Source of the DNA: Phascolarctos cinereus
Taxonomy: Eukaryota; Chordata; Mammalia; Diprotodontia; Phascolarctidae
Assembly (NCBI RefSeq): GCF_002099425.1
Contig: NW_018343955.1
Span: forward strand, 12,448,001-12,512,000
Direction: 5' to 3'
DNA: 64,000 bases
Shown here: one piece after another, positions 1 to 11,139 of the stretch
Position numbering within the stretch: position 1 is the first letter of the stretch
Layout of the letters: every line of letters begins with the position of its first letter
The notes under the pieces: generated by a model
Seen by the model: the letters and a program-made list of their open reading frames with translations, nothing else
The model's database searches: none
Told to the model about the DNA's origin: nothing
Position numbers and translations under genes: made by a program

Positions 1-157
1 GGCTTAGTCTTAGTGATCCCAGGGTCACTGCCACAACCCCATGAGGTATATGTTTGTGACTTGATTGGAGTTCATGATATGACTGAAGAAAGTTTTGATC
101 ATGATGGAACTCAGATTTATGAATCTAAGACTTAAGAACACCTGGAAAATGATCAAG

Positions 158-380
158 AGGCATAGACAGCTAACTCCGAAGTCAGGAAGAGCTAGATTCT
201 AATCCTGCTACTGACACATATTAGCTGTATGACCCTGGGCAAATCACAAGCTTTCAGTTACCCAGGCAACTCTCTAAGATGATAAATTGCAAAGGAGCCA
301 TCAATCTCCATTGGCGCAAGGATTTTCCTTATTAGAGGTTCCCTATACCAATGAAATCACACATCCAGAAAAAAAAAAGT
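158..380 (+). mobile_element. CORE-SINE, MIR-related, near full length
   Basis: A tRNA-like head is followed by the CORE stretch (TTAGCTGTATGACCCTGGGC) and a tail containing CCAATGAAATCAC before an A-rich end. The same 3' tail recurs at 22.5 kb, 32.4 kb and, reversed, at 43.8 kb, so it is a distinct CORE-SINE subfamily. It is old and diverged. The subfamily name is not certain. Confidence 0.7.
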
Positions 381-517
381 TGGGGGTGGGGTGGGAATGG
401 AGTTGCTTAGAGAGGTAAAAAACCATTTAGGATCTATAATCTAACAGACTACCTTTTTATTTGCATGTTTCCAGATTTGTAGACTAGGATTTCCTTTCTC
501 TACAACATCTTTTAAAT

Positions 518-724
518 CAGGGATTCTTAACCTTTTTTTCTGTCATGGACTCCCTTGGTAGTCAGGTGAAACCTGTAGATTCTCTCAGAGTCATGTTTTT
601 AAATGCAAAAAAAAAAAATAAAATTTGTAGAAATATAAAGGGAACCAATTACATTGAAATACAATTATCTATCGATCCATCCATGCAACTGGGAACTTCA
701 CAGACCCCATGTTAAGAACTCCTC
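518..724 (-). mobile_element. hAT-type nonautonomous DNA transposon, copy 1
   Basis: The element opens with CAGGGATTCTTAACC and closes with GTTAAGAACTCCT, imperfect terminal inverted repeats typical of small hAT (Charlie-like) elements. The inside carries TCATGGACTCCCTTGG and an AT-rich centre. Five more copies of the family lie in this window (1.9, 19.0, 32.7, 44.0 and 58.4 kb). Orientation is arbitrary but consistent between copies. Confidence 0.65.
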
Positions 725-1495
725 TATATAAACCACTTCCTTGTTTCATCTCCCCATCAAAACTCTTACTCCCAGGATCTACATTCAGGCAAATGGGAAC
801 TTTTTTTCCCAAGAGCAATTTTGTTTTTCTTTAATAGCAAAAATAAAAGGATATTTCAACTAACAAATTCCTTGGCAATGAAAGCTCCTTTATGACAAAA
901 CTGGCTGCGTTATTAAACAGTTTTCATCAATCATATGAACATGAGTTGGCAACCACTATCTGGCTCAACTGAAACATTGCTATTGAGATGCAGCAAAAAT
1001 ATCTCCCTACTTTTTCTATTTGGAAACTGTTGGTGGCTAACAGGGTGACATTTAGGTAAAATAGTGGAATGAAGATTAGCTCTTTGAGGTTCCCAGATTC
1101 CCATTTCTGTGATCTTCTAAATTGTATCCTCTCTGTTCCCTTCTCCTCCTAAATCATATGTCTTCCTGACTGCATTTCATGGTCTCAGTGCTCTGTTGTT
1201 TTCTAACAAAATTGTCCTTACCATCAAAACAGGAAAGGTTCTGACTTCAGTCACTGAGACTGGTCATACAGGTGGATCAGAGGTCTTTTCCCTGCTAGGT
1301 GGCCCTCGGTTCTTCTGCGGAGGTAAGGGTAGAGCTGGCCCAGACGCAACCCCTGCTTGGGGATGAGTGAGGAGCCTAGGTCCTACCAGAACTGCCTGCC
1401 TCTTCCAGGATCTAGAGCTCTCCCTGTTCTTACCATAGCAAGCTCTCCTGACTCTGTTCCTGGTTCCTACTGAAAAGAGGTAAAGACCCTTTCTA
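725..1495. other. Unique sequence, nothing recognised
   Basis: No repeat family, tandem structure or convincing splice-flanked reading frame was seen. The right half (about 1.25-1.45 kb) is somewhat richer in G+C than its surroundings. Confidence 0.5.
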
Positions 1496-1499
1496 AGTC

Positions 1500-1830
1500 A
1501 ACAAGCATTTATTAGGCAACCATTATTTGCCAAGTATTGCACTAAGTTCTGGGCATACAAGGCAAAAGAACAAAACAACCTTCCCTGTCCCCCCAAATAA
1601 CAAATAGTTTTTGCTCTCAAGGAACTCGTAGTGTAATAGGAGAAACAATATGCAAACAACTATATTCCAGATATATACAGGACAAATTGAGGATAATCTC
1701 AGAGGAAAGGCACTGAAGACTGGGAAAGGCTTTTTGCAAAAGACAGCACTTTAGCTGACTCCTGAAGGAAGCCAGAAGGCAGAAGATAAGGAGAGAGTGT
1801 AATAGGCACAGGAGGCACCAGAGAAAATGT
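1500..1830 (-). mobile_element. L2 (CR1-clade LINE) 3' end
   Basis: It reads as the reverse complement of the L2 3' end. AACAAGCATTTATTAGGCAA comes first, then a degraded form of the 'activity/size/lowest-count' tail of L2, then GCTCTCAAGGAACTC and GGAAAGGCTTTTTGC. These are the usual order of blocks in inverted L2. It is diverged by many substitutions. Confidence 0.7.
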
Positions 1831-1865
1831 CCAGAAAACCCTCAACTCCAATCTTATTCTTCCCT

Positions 1866-2044
1866 TCTCTCAATTTTGTGGCATAGACCCCTCTGCCAGT
1901 CTGGGGAAACCTTGTGAACCCCTTCTTGGAATAATGGTCTTAAATACACAGAAAAGGCATATGGTTACAATGGAAATTGATTATATTCAAATACAATTAT
2001 CAAAATGTAAAAATTAAATCCAGACCTCAGGTTAAGAATCACTG
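1866..2044 (-). mobile_element. hAT-type nonautonomous DNA transposon, copy 2
   Basis: Same family and orientation as the copy at 0.5 kb: GTGGCATAGACCCCTCTGCC near the start, an ATTATATTCAAATACAATTA centre and GGTTAAGAATCACTG at the end. The left terminal repeat is eroded. Confidence 0.6.
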
Positions 2045-2930
2045 ACCTTGCTCAAGATGCCCAGATTTGTGTTTTTCAGCACACTATACACCATTTTAGT
2101 TAGTATTTAATGAGATTTTTAGTCTTCCTCCACCCCTCCTCCTTCTGGAAGGACCCTTAAATGATTTCAATCCCAATAGGGAAGTTTCTAACAAAGAAAT
2201 ATTATATTGAAACACATCCATTTCATTAATAGGGATACCATAGTGCTGCATTTTGGCTTTGTTTGGATATCGTGTTAGATTTAATGACGACTTCATGGAG
2301 TAACAACTCAAGTGTGAAACTTCACTTGTTGAAATGTTGAATTAAAATTGCATATAATTGTTAATGATTTACAGTAATAGCTAACACACAAACTAAAGCC
2401 CCCTAGTGCAACTAACCCAAAGAGAATCATAATTTAAAAAATTTTATCCACTAATAGTTTTGGACACTCTTCCATCCTCTGCCAGAAAAATTGAATTGCT
2501 ATAGACCATTCTCCCTTCTGAAGCCATAGCCAGCTCCGAGGTCATGAGTAATTCCAATGAGCTGCTATTTTTTGCATTCCACTTCTACTTACCTTTAACT
2601 GGAACAGCCTTCTTCAATTAAGATAATATTGCTGACTCAGACTCAGCAGGACATGAATTCTGAGTTATCTTCCAGTGGTGATTATAGAAGAAATGGATGT
2701 GTTTCAATATAATATTTCTGTTCATGAATATTCTCTTGCCCATTCCCTCTTGGGATGAAGGGTATGCATTTGCAAGGTAGGTTTGTAGCCTGTAGCTATG
2801 AGGCAGATCAAAGCTAACTATCCCACATGGGTGACAATTCCGTGACTTTTACCTTACAATGTGAGTGAGGACCAGGTGAGCCACAGAAAAAAGTGCTGTA
2901 TGCTACTAGGTCAATAGATTTATCATTCCA
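2045..2930. other. Unique AT-rich sequence
   Basis: No recognised repeat. One 71-codon minus-strand frame at 2096-2311 has no splice signals or family resemblance and is treated as chance. Confidence 0.5.
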
Positions 2931-3055
2931 TTAATTAAGAGATATTTGTTGGGCATCTATTACGTGCTTAGCATTTTATTATAGCTAATACAACATATGA
3001 CAGGATCCTTGCCCTTAAGGAGTTTACAATAACATTGAGAGTAGGAAGGATGCTT
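2930..3055 (-). mobile_element. L2 3' end fragment
   Basis: Inverted L2 tail: ATTTGTTGGGCATCTATTAC followed by a CTTGCCCTTAAGGAGTTTAC block. Confidence 0.6.
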
Positions 3056-3182
3056 AGATATATGATGATGGAACTAGATTAGAAGATCCAGTTTGTATCT
3101 ATTTAGGTATTTGTGATGGGGATGAAGTGGGGATGATGCGGTGTGTGTGTGTGTGAGAGAGACATAAGATGACATGTTTAAA

Positions 3183-3310
3183 GTTTCAAAGGCCCTCTGA
3201 GGTCACCTAGTCCAATTCCCTCATTTTACAGATGAGGAAATTGAGAACTGGGAGGTTTTATGACTTGCCAATGTCATGCAAGTCATAAGCATGCAACAAA
3301 TGAAATTCAG
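3183..3310 (-). mobile_element. MIR fragment
   Basis: Inverted MIR core: CTCATTTTACAGATGAGGAA followed by a decayed GACTTGCC block. Confidence 0.7.
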
Positions 3311-3399
3311 ATGGTCATTCACCTTATTTTTATTTCAAGATTTTACTTCATAATTCCCAACCCTTCGCCTTCAAATAAGATCATGTTTGTTTTTTAAAA

Positions 3400-3660
3400 A
3401 GCACTCAGTAAAATAGCTGGCACACAGTAGGTGCTATATAAATGCTTGTTCCCTTCCCTCCTCTACTTTTCTGAGTAAAAACCAGATAGTTAAAAAATCA
3501 CACTCATACTACTTTCATCGGAAGATAATCCATCACCTAAAGAGTATCACAGTCAACCAATAAACATTTATTAGAGGGTGGTAGGCCCTCTGTTAGGCCC
3601 TAGTAGCTAACATTCTATAGGGGAAGACAAACAGAACAGATACAAAGTAATTTTGTGGGA
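3400..3660. mobile_element. Two short L2/MIR tail fragments
   Basis: Positions 3400-3462 (+) carry GGCACACAGTAGGTGCTATA, the L2/MIR 3' signature. Positions 3555-3660 (-) carry CCAATAAACATTTATTAGAG and CATTCTATAGGGGAAGAC, an inverted L2 end. Confidence 0.55.
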
Positions 3661-3675
3661 GAAGCATTAACAAGT

Positions 3676-3698
3676 AGTGGTGGTGGTGGTGGTGGTAG
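3676..3698. repeat. (GTG)n microsatellite
   Basis: About seven GTG/GGT units in an otherwise unique stretch. Confidence 0.9.
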
Positions 3699-3699
3699 G

Positions 3700-4340
3700 A
3701 ACAGGAAAGGGCATATGTAGAAGCATCAATCATCCAAATGTTATGCTGCACATACTATTATTTCAATTTTAGAATCCACATCAAGACACAAGAATACTAC
3801 AATGTCCTGTGAAAGTGGTAAGCTATTAGAATCTACTTTGAGGATCACAAACCATATAAAATTTCTTGTAAGTTCCATATAAAAATATGTATTATTTACT
3901 TGTCCAAAACCTCTTGGATTCAAATGCTGCTCCTGGACAGATCTTTCTGCATTCCCTAATACTTAAGTTCTTTAGCTGTCTTAAATAAATTTCACTCATG
4001 TGGCTGGCAACATTACTGCCCCAAATTACTGAAACCTTGTGGAAAAATATAAGAGAAATAGCAGTATCTGTTCTTGAGACAGTAAAAATGTATTTGTGTT
4101 CTATCGCTTAACTTCTAAATGAATTTAACAGCAGTATGGGCATGCACTAAGGTTTCAGCCTCCTAACCTATTTATATTTATAATGTAAGAGTCTAGCTTA
4201 GGACCTGCCAAAGCCTGAATGTGACCGAAACCAGAGCTTAGATGAGGAATGCAGGGAAAGCCAGAGAGAATAACTTTGATCAGAGAATAGAATGGTCTTT
4301 CTTTGTTTCACATTTTTGTCTTAGTACCTGATGTCAAATT
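3700..4340. other. Unique sequence
   Basis: No recognisable repeat or gene. The 60-codon minus-strand frame at 3741-3923 lacks any support. Confidence 0.5.
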
Positions 4341-4344
4341 TCTC

Positions 4345-4535
4345 AAGAGGCAGCATTATACAATGGAAAAGTGAGCTAGATTTGGAGTCAGAAGAATAGA
4401 GTTCAAATCCAGTTCTACTACTTGTTATATGTGCCACCTTTACCTTTTTGGGCCTCAGTTTCCTCAAATATAAAATGAGGAGGTTGCACTAGACAATCTC
4501 TGAGATCTCTTAAGCTATGATCCAACAGTCAACAA
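4345..4535 (+). mobile_element. MIR, near full length
   Basis: tRNA-like head with TTTGGAGTCAGAAGAATAGA, then GTTCAAATCCAG, GGGCCTCAGTTTCCTCAAAT and AAAATGAGG. This is the standard MIR order. Confidence 0.85.
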
Positions 4536-4944
4536 ATCAGGGTGGGAAAGTCCTTTGGAGCAGGAGGATGAATTTGGCTCTGTTGGCCTTGTGGGTAACC
4601 ATCTGGACATAAAGAGCAAAATTAGAACAGGAATTGGATCACCAAAGGAAATTAGGTGGGAATACACAAATTGCTGTGAGCTTGGCTTTTGAGTCTGTTC
4701 AAAACATCAGCAATCATGACACTGGTGAGCAGAGCCAAGTGCTCAGCACATGGTGGGGTAAGAGGTTGCTTTTATTTTTACAAAGTCCAAAGCTGTAGTC
4801 ATGGGACCTATGGAAGAGCAACCAGAGACTATTTTAATACCTGCAGAGAAGTACATATGAGAAGCTAAAAGTTAGCAACAGGGACTTGAATGGGCATCTT
4901 ATATGGTTTCTGTCTCTAAGGTACGTTCCCCCCCCAGTCTAAAA

Positions 4945-5165
4945 CACTTATTAAGCACCTGCTGTATTAAGTGTAAGGTACTGTTCTATGAATTCAAAGA
5001 CAAAAACAGTCTTCTCAAGAAGCTTACATTCTAGGGGTAGAGGTGTGAACCATAATCGTGTAAGTAAATACCAGTTAGTTTGAGGAGGGAGACAGGCTTA
5101 ACTTGGTCATAGGGGTAGCTTCTCAAAGGGAATGATATCCAAGCCAAACCTGAAGGAAAAAAAAA
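4945..5165 (-). mobile_element. L2 3' end
   Basis: CACTTATTAAGCACCTGCTG, then TCAAGAAGCTTACATTCTAG, then CCTGAAGGAA: inverted L2 3' blocks in order. Confidence 0.7.
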
Positions 5166-5239
5166 AGATTTCGAGAGGTGGAAATGAGTAGTGAATTCAC
5201 TTCAATCATGAGGGAGGGGTTTCTATGGTCTCTATTACT

Positions 5240-5420
5240 AAAAGTGTGGTGTGGTGGAAAATGCTGGATTTAGAGCCAAAAAGACCTGGGTTTGAATCCC
5301 AACACTGCTATTTGTCCCTGTGAGAATTTGTTTCCTCAGTAAAAGGGAGGCATTGAATTAGATGATCTCTAAAAAAAATTTTTTTAAAAATCTCATCTGA
5401 CTCTAAATCTGTGATTTATG
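5240..5420 (+). mobile_element. MIR
   Basis: GATTTAGAGCCAAAAAGACC, GTTTGAATCCCAACACTGC and GAATTAGATGATCTCT identify a MIR. Its CORE part is shortened and an A/T-homopolymer expansion lies near 5372-5390. Confidence 0.75.
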
Positions 5421-5527
5421 TTACACAGCCAAACAGTCTAAAAATACATGTGGGGGAATAGAGAAGCATAACCATGTCATTTATCTAAAGCAATTTGCCA
5501 CGTTGCATGGAATGGCAAGGAAAAAAT

Positions 5528-5530
5528 ATG

Positions 5531-5566
<36 letters not shown>

Positions 5567-5577
5567 TGTATGTATTA
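5528..5577. repeat. (TATG)n microsatellite
   Basis: About 11 units of TATG/TGTA with a short TA-only start. Confidence 0.95.
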
Positions 5578-5589
5578 TGCATATATGGT

Positions 5590-6400
5590 TGTTCCAGACA
5601 GGTTCTTTGAGAAGTGAAGATCAATGAAATTATAGCCTCTATGCTAGCTAAAGAAGAGAAATTTAATTTAAGTAGGGCAGGCCAGACACCATTCCCCCCA
5701 TTTTGTGAAGACCTGCTGAACTTTGCAGAGTAGCAACGTAAAATTCCAGCCTTAAGGAAAAATCAAAGCTATGGTGGGAGGTGATCCCCCCTATGAACTT
5801 TAGGTCAGGGACTGGAATGTAACTTATCAGCATAACAAATGGTTTACTCAATGTCACTGGTCATTCCATTCTTCCAAGTGATACCCCTGCCTCTTATGGT
5901 TGGTCTGCAATACACTCTGGAATTCTGGGTGTGATGTTTTTTTCTGCTTATTTTGTTGTACCTGAGACTTCGAGGGATTATGGTTGAAAAGGGCAGGTAT
6001 TCTGAGGCTCAGTTGCAGAAGTTAGTGGTGGTTGTCATAAGATTCTAGTAAAGACCACAGAAAAGAAAACATATTTCTTCCAAATGACTGAGTCTTGTGG
6101 ATATTTTGAGAAGTGGGTCACCATAAGTTTGGCTCCAGTCTATAATGGTCATGGCCAGCATTGGGTTTAGGAGTGGCCATTAGGTCACTCTAAAACTACC
6201 AAATTAATTTTACAGGAGGAGGCTTTTACAGTGATGGATTTTTCTTGCTGAAATTATAGTACATATCAGGACATATTCTGGTATAGCTGGTTTAAAGTCA
6301 CTTTAATTTCTTCAAACAGTTTGGTGCTGTTGATATTGTAAAGTATTAAATTTTTACTTTTATTTATATATATTAGATTAGCACCCACAGTGACAGTTTG
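5590..6400. other. Unique sequence
   Basis: No repeat recognised. The 64-codon minus-strand frame at 5663-5857 looks like chance. Confidence 0.45.
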
Positions 6401-6404
6401 GTAA

Positions 6405-6657
6405 TACAAAAAATAACAACAGCTATCATTTTTATGGTACTTTATGGTTTCCAAAGTACTTCATATAGCTCGTTTGATCCTTACAACAATCTTGTGAGAT
6501 AAATGCTACTATTATGCCCATTATGTAGACAGGGAAACCGAGGCTGAGAGAAGTGAAGTGACTTGCCCAGGGTCACCCAGCTAGTAAGGGTCCAAGGCAG
6601 GATTTGAACTCAGGTCATCCTGACTTCAAATCTAGCATGTTATGCCACCTGGCTGCA
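6405..6657 (-). mobile_element. MIR, full length
   Basis: Reading left to right as the reverse complement: TTTCCAAAGTACTTCATATA, CTCGTTTGATCCTTACAACA, AGGGAAACCGAGGCTGAGAG, GACTTGCCCAGGGTCACCCA and GATTTGAACTCAGGTCATCC. It is one of the best-preserved MIRs here. Confidence 0.9.
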
Positions 6658-7084
6658 CATCATGGTACTGGCCCTCTGTGCCTGCGCCTGTGGGTCAGGC
6701 AAAGGGGCCTGATAAACATAACATAAATAGCATGGATGTCAACATGCAGTCCTTCTGGTAATTGAAACAATTCCACTCTCGAGCCTGTTCTGCTCAACGT
6801 TTGCCAAAAACTAAAGATGACACCATCCCCCCTCCCCTCAAAGTGCAGAAAGATGCAATTCAGGAAGACAAGGAAGTAAATAAAAAAAGAGAAAATGAAA
6901 GAAAGCCTGTAGCACAGTTAACCTATGCTTCCTATATCCATTTGCAAATAATAAGAATAATTAAGGGGAATTTAGGAATATTTGAAGCACAACCCTAACT
7001 TTTGGGAGATGATTTCATCCTCGTAAAATGTTCTTTGGTACTTAATTTTAAGCCCCTCTAAACAAATCCAGCTTTTATATAGCT

Positions 7085-7715
7085 ATTACACTAGTCATCC
7101 TTATGCACAGATCTGGATATATCTTTCCATAGTTCAAAAAACTTCAGTATTTCCCTATTGCTAACCCAGTCAAGTTCCAACTTCTTTGCCTAACAATCAA
7201 GTCCCTTCGCCATTTGGAAACATCCTTTCTATTCTGATATCATTCTATCCCTGCCATGCGTTCTATGCTTCAGTTAAATCATTCACCCCCAGAATACACC
7301 CTACTTTTTCTCACCTGTATGTCTTTTCTCACTTTATTCTCTATGCCTGCAGAATGTCTTCTTTCCCCAACTCTTAACCTGTTTTAATCTTACCCACCCA
7401 TTACCACCCAAGCCAAATGTTTCCTCTACCAGGAAGCCTTCTGTCATCTCTCAGTCCTGGATTTTCACCAGCTTTGATCTCACAAAATACTTAACAGTTC
7501 TCTAAAGCCCATATGTATTATTTTGTGTCACATATTATGTTATGTCATGTCATGTAATATTTTGTATCATATACATATGTAGCACATTTTCCTACCACAC
7601 AATTAAGCTCTGTGAAGGCAGGGAAATTGTACTATAGAATTTTATGTGTCACCGAGTGCCTAGCACAGTACTCTGCACTTGGTAATTACTTGACAAACAT
7701 TTGTTGAATTGAATC
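7085..7715 (+). mobile_element. L2 3' end, long
   Basis: Several ordered L2 blocks are visible: CAGTATTTCCCTATTGC, ATGCTTCAGTTAAATCATTC, CCAGGAAGCCTTCTGTCATC, TTAAGCTCTGTGAAGGCAGG, AGTGCCTAGCACAGTA and the tail GACAAACATTTGTTGAATTG. About 630 bp of one L2 copy. Confidence 0.85.
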
Positions 7716-7727
7716 TATTCATTTCAG

Positions 7728-7865
7728 CCACTTTATGGTGCCGTGGATGAAGTGTGGGGTTTTGAGTCAGAAGACCTATGCTTGAAGACTCAGGCTATGA
7801 CAACCTGTATGCCATTTAGACAACTTATGAAGCTTTCTGGGGATCAGTTTCCTCATCTTTACACT
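7728..7865 (+). mobile_element. MIR-type CORE-SINE fragment
   Basis: GTGCCGTGGATGAAGTG and GAGTCAGAAGACCTATGCTT form the head. GGGATCAGTTTCCTCATCTT forms the end. It directly follows the L2 tail. Confidence 0.65.
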
Positions 7866-7869
7866 GCTG

Positions 7870-8370
7870 TCCATTGGGTCTATACCAGACCATCTTGTAC
7901 TTTCCTGTTTCTGCTTGCTCTTACACCATAAAAAAAGAAACTGTAAAAAAACCATATTTGTTTCCTCATGTAATGAATAAAACAGGCAGCAAGCCTAAAG
8001 CTCAGATTATACCCTAAGTAGTAGGTCATGGCTGCCAGTCACTAACTGGCATGACATGCTTGATGTGGAGCTAATCTGACCCACAGTGATCCCAATAGTC
8101 AAATTTTAGCCCATGAAATTTTTAGAATTACACCAACTATGTTATTTCCCTGCTTCTCACCCCTCCACCCAGATAACTGACATTGGTTGTCATTTCAAGT
8201 ACAGAAATTTCAATTTGTTGAGGAATTTAAGAACAAAAACTGCAACCACAAGGAGTTTGAGTTCTTAATGATCTTTCACTTGGCCTCTTAAAAAGTGAGC
8301 ATTTAATGCACATTAGTCCTCCTTGATGCCCTATCACCCTTCACATTTTCATAGTTCAAAACTTAGGCAT
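7870..8370. other. Unique sequence
   Basis: No recognised repeat or exon. Confidence 0.45.
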
Positions 8371-8488
8371 ATTTAAAAGACAAGAGCTTCCCCTCCTCTC
8401 ATGATATTCCCCTTATGCTGCCCTGGGATTGCCAGAGGCTGGTAAGTCACCATAAAACCAATACTGATATTCTGTCTCCAAAACTTAC

Positions 8489-8705
8489 CTTGATAGTGGC
8501 CTGCCTTCCTTTTCAAGTCACACTCACAGGAACCGCCCAACTGGGCGTTGTTGCTTTTTCCATGCAAAGCACAAGTGGTATTGACCATTTGGCTTATAGT
8601 TTGAGGCATTTCCTGGGACATCTCCTTTCCTAGCACAGTCACCAATAAATATTCTGTTCTTCGCCAGAAGTACAGAGCGAAGACTGATATTAACACATGG
8701 CGAAC
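8489..8705 (-). other. Candidate exon with consensus 5' splice site
   Basis: On the minus strand an open frame runs through this block to 8489 and meets CAAG|GTAAGTTTTGG, a textbook donor (GT at 8488-8487). An ATG with G at -3 (8621-8619) opens 44 codons up to the donor, beginning MSQEMPQTISQM. An acceptor-like TTTCTGCATATGCAG|G precedes 8705, so the block could be internal. It could instead be part of a first exon transcribed from the CpG-rich block at 8.9-9.3 kb. No protein family was recognised. It may be noncoding or chance. Confidence 0.3.
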
Positions 8706-8929
8706 CTGCATATGCAGAAAATATTTACTCTCTCAGCAGAAAGTTTCCCGTTTCTTAATTTTTTTAAAAATCAACCGTTATACATATATATTCCACCTAC
8801 CTATGGAAAAAAAAACACAAAAAACAACAGTTCACTTTAGCTCTTTGGAGCACAGAGACTCATTTTTTCAATCTAAAACAAGCCGAAGTTTCATTTCTGT
8901 AGTTTAAAATCTCCCAGAGAACCTGTTTC

Positions 8930-9680
8930 CACCTGTACACGAAATCTGCCCTTTTTCTCTGGCTTTCTCCTGCTCCAGTGGGCATATACTTGAGAAAACC
9001 AAAGCAAACCGCTATGAAAAAGTAACGCTAACTTAAACAAACGAATCGACAGCACTAAGCAGCTAGCTTCACAAAATCCGGAGACAGCCCCTCTGAGCTC
9101 AGTCAAGCGATTTCTAAGCACAGCTTGGAGCTGCCGGCTGTGACAGCTGAAAAAGATCCAGTTTAACAGAGGCTAGAGGTGGGCGGGGCTCAAGTAAACT
9201 GCGGGTGATTAACGCAAGGGGCAGCCAATAAATGACGGAGTCATTTGAAAAGCCGGGACCAAAGCAGACATCTGGGAAACTGCGTAGTCTTTTAATTGTA
9301 GAATCCTCAGATTTATTCTGGGCCCCTTCGTTCAGGGCAAGATCCAATGGCAGGAGATCAAATCAGTGATGTGTATCAGGCGTGTGAGTGTGTAGGTGGG
9401 GGTGCTTTGAATAAAGACCATCTTTGGCTACTGCTGTTTCTCCTCTTCCCCACCCCCATCCCCTCCCCCCAGATAGTTGTGCTCCTGAAACTTTCAATTT
9501 CTGAAAACACTGTGGGGAGACCCGCCAGGCTTCAGGAGAGGGGACGTCCGGTCTCGTTCACGATCGCTTGCTTTTCAAGGTTTCTAGTTCCAGTTCTGTC
9601 TTTAGAAAAGTAAACACCTCCGCTTTTGACCTGTTCCCCCAATTATATACGCGAAGGAAATTATCTCCCCAGCCCGCAAT
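8930..9680. promoter_or_regulatory. CpG-enriched block with promoter-like motifs
   Basis: CpG dinucleotides are clearly denser than anywhere else in the window. A GC box (GGGCGGGGC, 9181-9189), a CCAAT box (9225-9229) and TGACGGAGTCA (9233-9243, AP-1/CRE-like) lie within 65 bp. The motif set suits either direction. To the left lies the minus-strand candidate exon. To the right a plus-strand ATG at 9347 is followed at 9384 by GTGAGT, a possible donor. No TATA box is evident. Start-site position and direction are inferred. Confidence 0.4.
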
Positions 9681-9814
9681 GCTTAGATCTTGGTTCCCTA
9701 AGTACTTCTTAAGTTTCTCTTGGTTCTTTGAGTACTTTAACCTCTGAAATTCCTCCTATAACTTTCCTTGCTAGGTCTTTTGTTGCGGATTGAAAGCACA
9801 ACTCTTCTAACACA

Positions 9815-9920
9815 AGATGTTTTAATATCTTTGGGCTTCACTTTCTTTCTGTCAAATGGGAAAGTTGAATTGGGTGGCCCCGGGGGCCCTTCCAACTCTC
9901 AATCTGTGGTCTTATCCTTT
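9815..9920 (+). mobile_element. MIR 3' half
   Basis: TTTGGGCTTCACTTTCTTTC, GTCAAATGGGAAAGTTGAAT and CCCTTCCAACTCTCAATCTG correspond to the MIR 3' half. Confidence 0.65.
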
Positions 9921-10077
9921 GACCCTAAGGTAGAGAAGTTGCACCTCAGACCTGGAGAGGACACACCTATGCTGTGAATAAATAAAGGTTGCTACTCGGT
10001 GACAGTTGTTAAAAGCAAAAGAGTTTAGTGTAGTGGACCCTTTTATTGGGGGCAGGGAGGGGGAAGTCAAGTCAAGA

Positions 10078-10128
10078 AGGTTTAAAAACGCTTACTATGC
10101 GCCAGGCACTGTGCAAAGCGCAGGGGGC
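10078..10128 (-). mobile_element. L2 tail fragment
   Basis: CTTACTATGCGCCAGGCACT and GTGCAAAGCGCAGGGGG resemble the inverted L2 tail. Confidence 0.5.
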
Positions 10129-10238
10129 AGGGGGATGCTAAAAAAAGGGAGGGGTTCAGAGAGAAGATTGTTCAGCCATGGCTTTTAAGGGAGCCACGTT
10201 ACTATACACAGGTGGAAGTCCTAGGTTACTTACTCTTT

Positions 10239-10239
<1 letters not shown>

Positions 10240-10304
<65 letters not shown>

Positions 10305-10322
10305 GTCTATCTATCTATCTAT
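10240..10322. repeat. (ATCT)n microsatellite
   Basis: About 20 tetranucleotide units with one CTGT variant. Long and almost pure, so likely to vary in length between individuals. Confidence 0.97.
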
Positions 10323-10419
10323 TACAGGCAAGTGCTTATGCTTCCCAGACTATGCACAGGTTGAGAGAGTCTGGAAAGTTCTCCCTTTTCGTTTTCTGCC
10401 AGAAGTAATTTTACTTATC

Positions 10420-10790
10420 CTTTAAAATACCCAATTCAAACACCAGAAAGCCTTTCTCGACCATCTCCATCTCTCCAGACTTAGTATTGGATTTTGTTCT
10501 CACCTAGCACTTTATTATTATTATTATTATTTTGCTTAGACAGTTGGGGTTAAGTGACTTGCCCAGGGTCACACAGCTAGCAAGTATCAAGTGTTTGGTC
10601 TGAGGGTAGATTTGAACTCAGGTCCTCCTGACTTCAGGGCCAGTGCTCTATCCACTGCGCCACCTAGCTGTCCCTACACGTCATTATTTTTTTAAACTCA
10701 CCCACATAATTTATTTAATTTTTTATGCCACTTACTGTCACTTTCCAGTCAACACTGCTGCCCTCCCTACCCCCCCATTCCTCATCTTTT
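10420..10790 (+). mobile_element. L2 fragment split by a SINE
   Basis: Positions 10420-10510 (AGAAAGCCTTTCTCGACC, CTCACCTAGCACTTT) look like the L2 'GGAAGCCTTCC...' region. A minus-strand SINE follows at 10511-10675. L2-like pyrimidine-rich sequence resumes at 10676. Confidence 0.5.
10511..10675 (-). mobile_element. tRNA-derived SINE (short type)
   Basis: It starts with an (ATT)n tail and GGGGTTAAGTGACTTGCCCA. It ends with CCACTGCGCCACCTAGCTG, the inverted tRNA-like head. This is the short type lacking the RTE-like 3' half. Confidence 0.85.
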
Positions 10791-10924
10791 TTCTTGGGGT
10801 GGGTAGGGGAGGGGAGGAGAGAAGTTCAGACCCCTGGTTTTATCAGTGTTGAAGATCTCTAGTGTGGACACTACCTCCACCCATGCAGACTAGCAATGGC
10901 TCCATAACTTCTAGTCTTCCAGAG

Positions 10925-11010
10925 TTGCATGGGGCTACTTGCTCATGGTCGCACAGCTAGTATGTGTCAGGACCAGCACCTACATCTAAATCCTCTATTC
11001 CTTATGTATC
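10925..11010 (-). mobile_element. MIR/CORE-SINE remnant
   Basis: CTTGCTCATGGTCGCACAGC and TAGTATGTGTCAGGACCAG are decayed inverted CORE sequence. Confidence 0.5.
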
Positions 11011-11139
11011 TCAGGACCCTATTTTAACTAAGAAAAACAGCAAATCAAAACCAGCCGACCCAGAGATCCCACCTAACAATGCATTTACGTTTTGCCTATT
11101 ATCTCTCTGCTGAGAGAAGAGAAATGTGTTTCAAGGAAG

